From Candidatus Heimdallarchaeota archaeon (GTDB lineage Archaea; Asgardarchaeota; Heimdallarchaeia; JABLTI01), in the NCBI GenBank assembly GCA_030671945.1, contig DAOVHJ010000142.1:1-6776 (forward strand): a DNA stretch of 6,776 nt, in the 5' to 3' direction. Made by a program: the position numbers and the translations under genes. Shown here one piece after another: positions 6,181 to 6,776 of this stretch (positions are counted from its first letter, which is position 1; each line of letters starts with the position of its first letter). The notes under the pieces are model-generated. The model was not told where the DNA came from, ran no database searches, and saw only the letters and a program-made list of their open reading frames with translations.

Positions 6181-6215
6181 AGGAGAATTATAAATAGCAG
6201 GGAAAAATAATTCCT
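6181..6215. repeat. Bulged hairpin overlapping a TATA-like box
   Basis: AGGA-(GA)-ATTAT (6181-6191) pairs with ATAATTCCT (6207-6215), giving 9 pairs with a 2-base bulge. The left arm overlaps the TATA-like TTATAAATAG (6188-6197). If that box is a promoter, the palindrome could be an operator rather than an RNA fold. Confidence 0.35.
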
Positions 6216-6255
6216 CTATTGATGAAATGAAAAGATGTTAGAAATCAAATTTCAT

Positions 6256-6301
6256 GTTAATTAATACAGTTGGGAAAAGTAATTTCCAATGATTAATTAA
6301 C
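6256..6301. repeat. Long nested inverted repeat
   Basis: GTTAATTAAT (6256-6265) and ATTAATTAAC (6292-6301) are perfect 10-bp arms. Inside them TTGG-(G)-AAA (6270-6277) pairs with TTTCCAA (6283-6289) around a short loop, with one bulged G. The whole can form a 46-base stem-loop. The inner part resembles the element at 6200-6214 (GGGAAAAATAATTCC against GGGAAAAGTAATTTCC at 6272-6287). Confidence 0.5.
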
Positions 6302-6372
6302 TCTAATAAAAATCTAACAAGTTTAGTTTCTTTTTGATCTGAAGTACATAATATACTCTTAGAAGATGCGAT

Positions 6373-6408
6373 GGAATAAGCAATTCAAAATAATAATTAG
6401 CTTATTCC
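6373..6408. repeat. Perfect 9-bp inverted repeat upstream of dnaG
   Basis: GGAATAAGC (6373-6381) and GCTTATTCC (6400-6408) are perfect arms with 18 bases between. AATT on both sides of the loop can add four more pairs with one bulged A. This is the least A/T-biased of the repeats here and so the least likely to be chance. It lies about 85 bases before the dnaG start. Confidence 0.55.
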
Positions 6409-6459
6409 TAACAAGTATAAGAATGAATTAGAGTTCAGATTATTTGTTTTAGATAATTG

Positions 6460-6490
6460 TTATTACTCCAAAAACTAAGGAGGTTAATAA
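6460..6490 (+). promoter_or_regulatory. Hairpin that can mask the dnaG SD
   Basis: TTATTA-CTCC (6460-6469) pairs with GGAG-(GT)-TAATAA (6479-6490), giving 10 pairs with a 2-base bulge and a 9-base A-rich loop. The GGAG arm is the core of the dnaG SD, so folding would block ribosome access. A translational switch or thermosensor is inferred, not shown. Confidence 0.45.
6477..6484 (+). promoter_or_regulatory. Strong SD of dnaG
   Basis: AAGGAGGT lies 10 bases before ATG 6495 and is the strongest SD in the window. It fixes the dnaG start and shows that the mRNA has a leader. Confidence 0.75.
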
Positions 6491-6494
6491 AAAG

Positions 6495-6776
6495 ATGGCA
6501 AGAAATAATGATAGACAAAGCGCAATGCACGATGAGCCGTCAACTACAAAATATTTGATACGTGCAGATTTCACAATTGATGGTTTGGTTGAAAAACCTG
6601 ATGTTGTCGGAGCTTTATTCGGTCAAACAGAAGGATTACTCTCTGAAGAGCTTGAACTACGAGAATTACAAAAAAGCGGACGAGTTGGACGCATTCAAGT
6701 TCATTTGAATATCAGGGGAGGTAAAACTAGGGGTTATATTGACATTCCATCAAGCTTAGATAAAGTGGAAACATCA
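6495..6776 (+). CDS. dnaG: Archaeal DnaG-type primase, N-terminal part (cut by the window end)
   Basis: The 94 residues present match the N-terminal domain of archaeal DnaG: KYLIRADFTIDGLVEKPD (19-36), then VVGALFGQTEGLLSEELELR, ELQKSGRVGRIQV and IDIPSSLDKVET near the edge. The TOPRIM catalytic domain of this family lies further downstream and is outside the window, so catalytic residues cannot be checked. Archaeal DnaG can make short RNA primers in vitro and is also a stable subunit of the exosome, where it helps bind poly(A)-rich RNA. A hydrophilic extension of about 18 residues precedes the conserved part. ATG 6495 is supported by AAGGAGGT; the internal ATG at 6525 has no SD. The gene is divergent from DUF2207 across 725 bp. 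Its SD may be masked by a hairpin. Confidence 0.93.
   Translation, partial: MARNNDRQSAMHDEPSTTKYLIRADFTIDGLVEKPDVVGALFGQTEGLLSEELELRELQKSGRVGRIQVHLNIRGGKTRGYIDIPSSLDKVETS

Larger units (their letters stand above)
5770..6494. other. 725-bp gene-free region between DUF2207 and dnaG, rich in inverted repeats
   Basis: No reading frame of useful length, tRNA or rRNA was found here. Plus-strand TATA-like boxes occur at 5949-5957 (TTTTTATAA), about 5994-6004 (GGTTTAAAAAT) and 6188-6197 (TTATAAATAG). At least six inverted repeats fall between 6042 and 6490, and are entered separately where they look stronger. The layout would suit a long leader for dnaG, a small non-coding RNA, or several operators. 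The A/T content makes some repeats expected by chance. Confidence 0.6.

Noticed and set aside
6219..6342. C/D-box guide RNA suggested by TGATGA (6219-6224) and CTGA (6339-6342)
   Set aside because: The boxes are about 115 bases apart, far too long for an archaeal C/D sRNA, and no internal C'/D' pair or terminal stem is seen.
6314..6416. Direct repeat CTAACAAGT (6314-6322 and 6408-6416)
   Set aside because: Nine bases, only two copies, no associated structure; could be chance in this composition.
5770..6494. Replication origin in the gene-free region
   Set aside because: No G-rich origin-recognition-box-like repeats and no cdc6/orc1 gene are present. A dnaG neighbour alone is not evidence, since archaeal DnaG is also an exosome subunit.

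Overview
This AT-rich window looks archaeal. The clearest evidence is the partial gene at the right edge, which encodes the N-terminus of the archaeal DnaG-type primase. TATA-like boxes upstream of several genes, Shine-Dalgarno (SD) motifs and TTG starts fit this. The low GC content and the membrane proteins combining winged-helix-like and zinc-ribbon modules would suit an Asgard-type or similar uncultured archaeon, but that is a guess and the lineage cannot be fixed from this window.

Layout, left to right: (1) a minus-strand membrane protein with two transmembrane helices, two winged-helix-like segments and a C-terminal zinc ribbon (27-728), ending in a hairpin plus T-run. (2) A 164-bp divergent promoter region with a palindrome, then a plus-strand carboxymuconolactone decarboxylase/AhpD-like protein (893-1261). 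(3) A convergent minus-strand major facilitator of the Atg22/UMF1 type (1294-2823), with a shared hairpin in the 32-bp gap. (4) A 206-bp divergent promoter region with a perfect 9-bp inverted repeat in the transporter leader and a good TATA box for the plus-strand RDD-family membrane protein (3030-3578). (5) A convergent gap of about 100 bp with a T-rich tract and an imperfect hairpin, then a large minus-strand DUF2207 membrane protein (3676-5769) with an internal zinc ribbon, an 11-residue repeat and a polyglycine tail. (6) A gene-free stretch of about 725 bp (5770-6494) rich in inverted repeats. (7) The start of dnaG (6495 to the window end), whose strong SD can fold into a hairpin.

Every gene is a single transcription unit, alternating in strand, so there is no operon and no shared pathway can be read from the order. 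Four of the six genes encode integral membrane proteins. No tRNA, rRNA, CRISPR array, insertion sequence or phage gene was seen. I see no convincing new defence or mobile system. The points most worth following up are the structured region ahead of dnaG, the two membrane proteins that pair winged-helix-like segments with zinc ribbons, and the 11-residue repeat in the DUF2207 protein.
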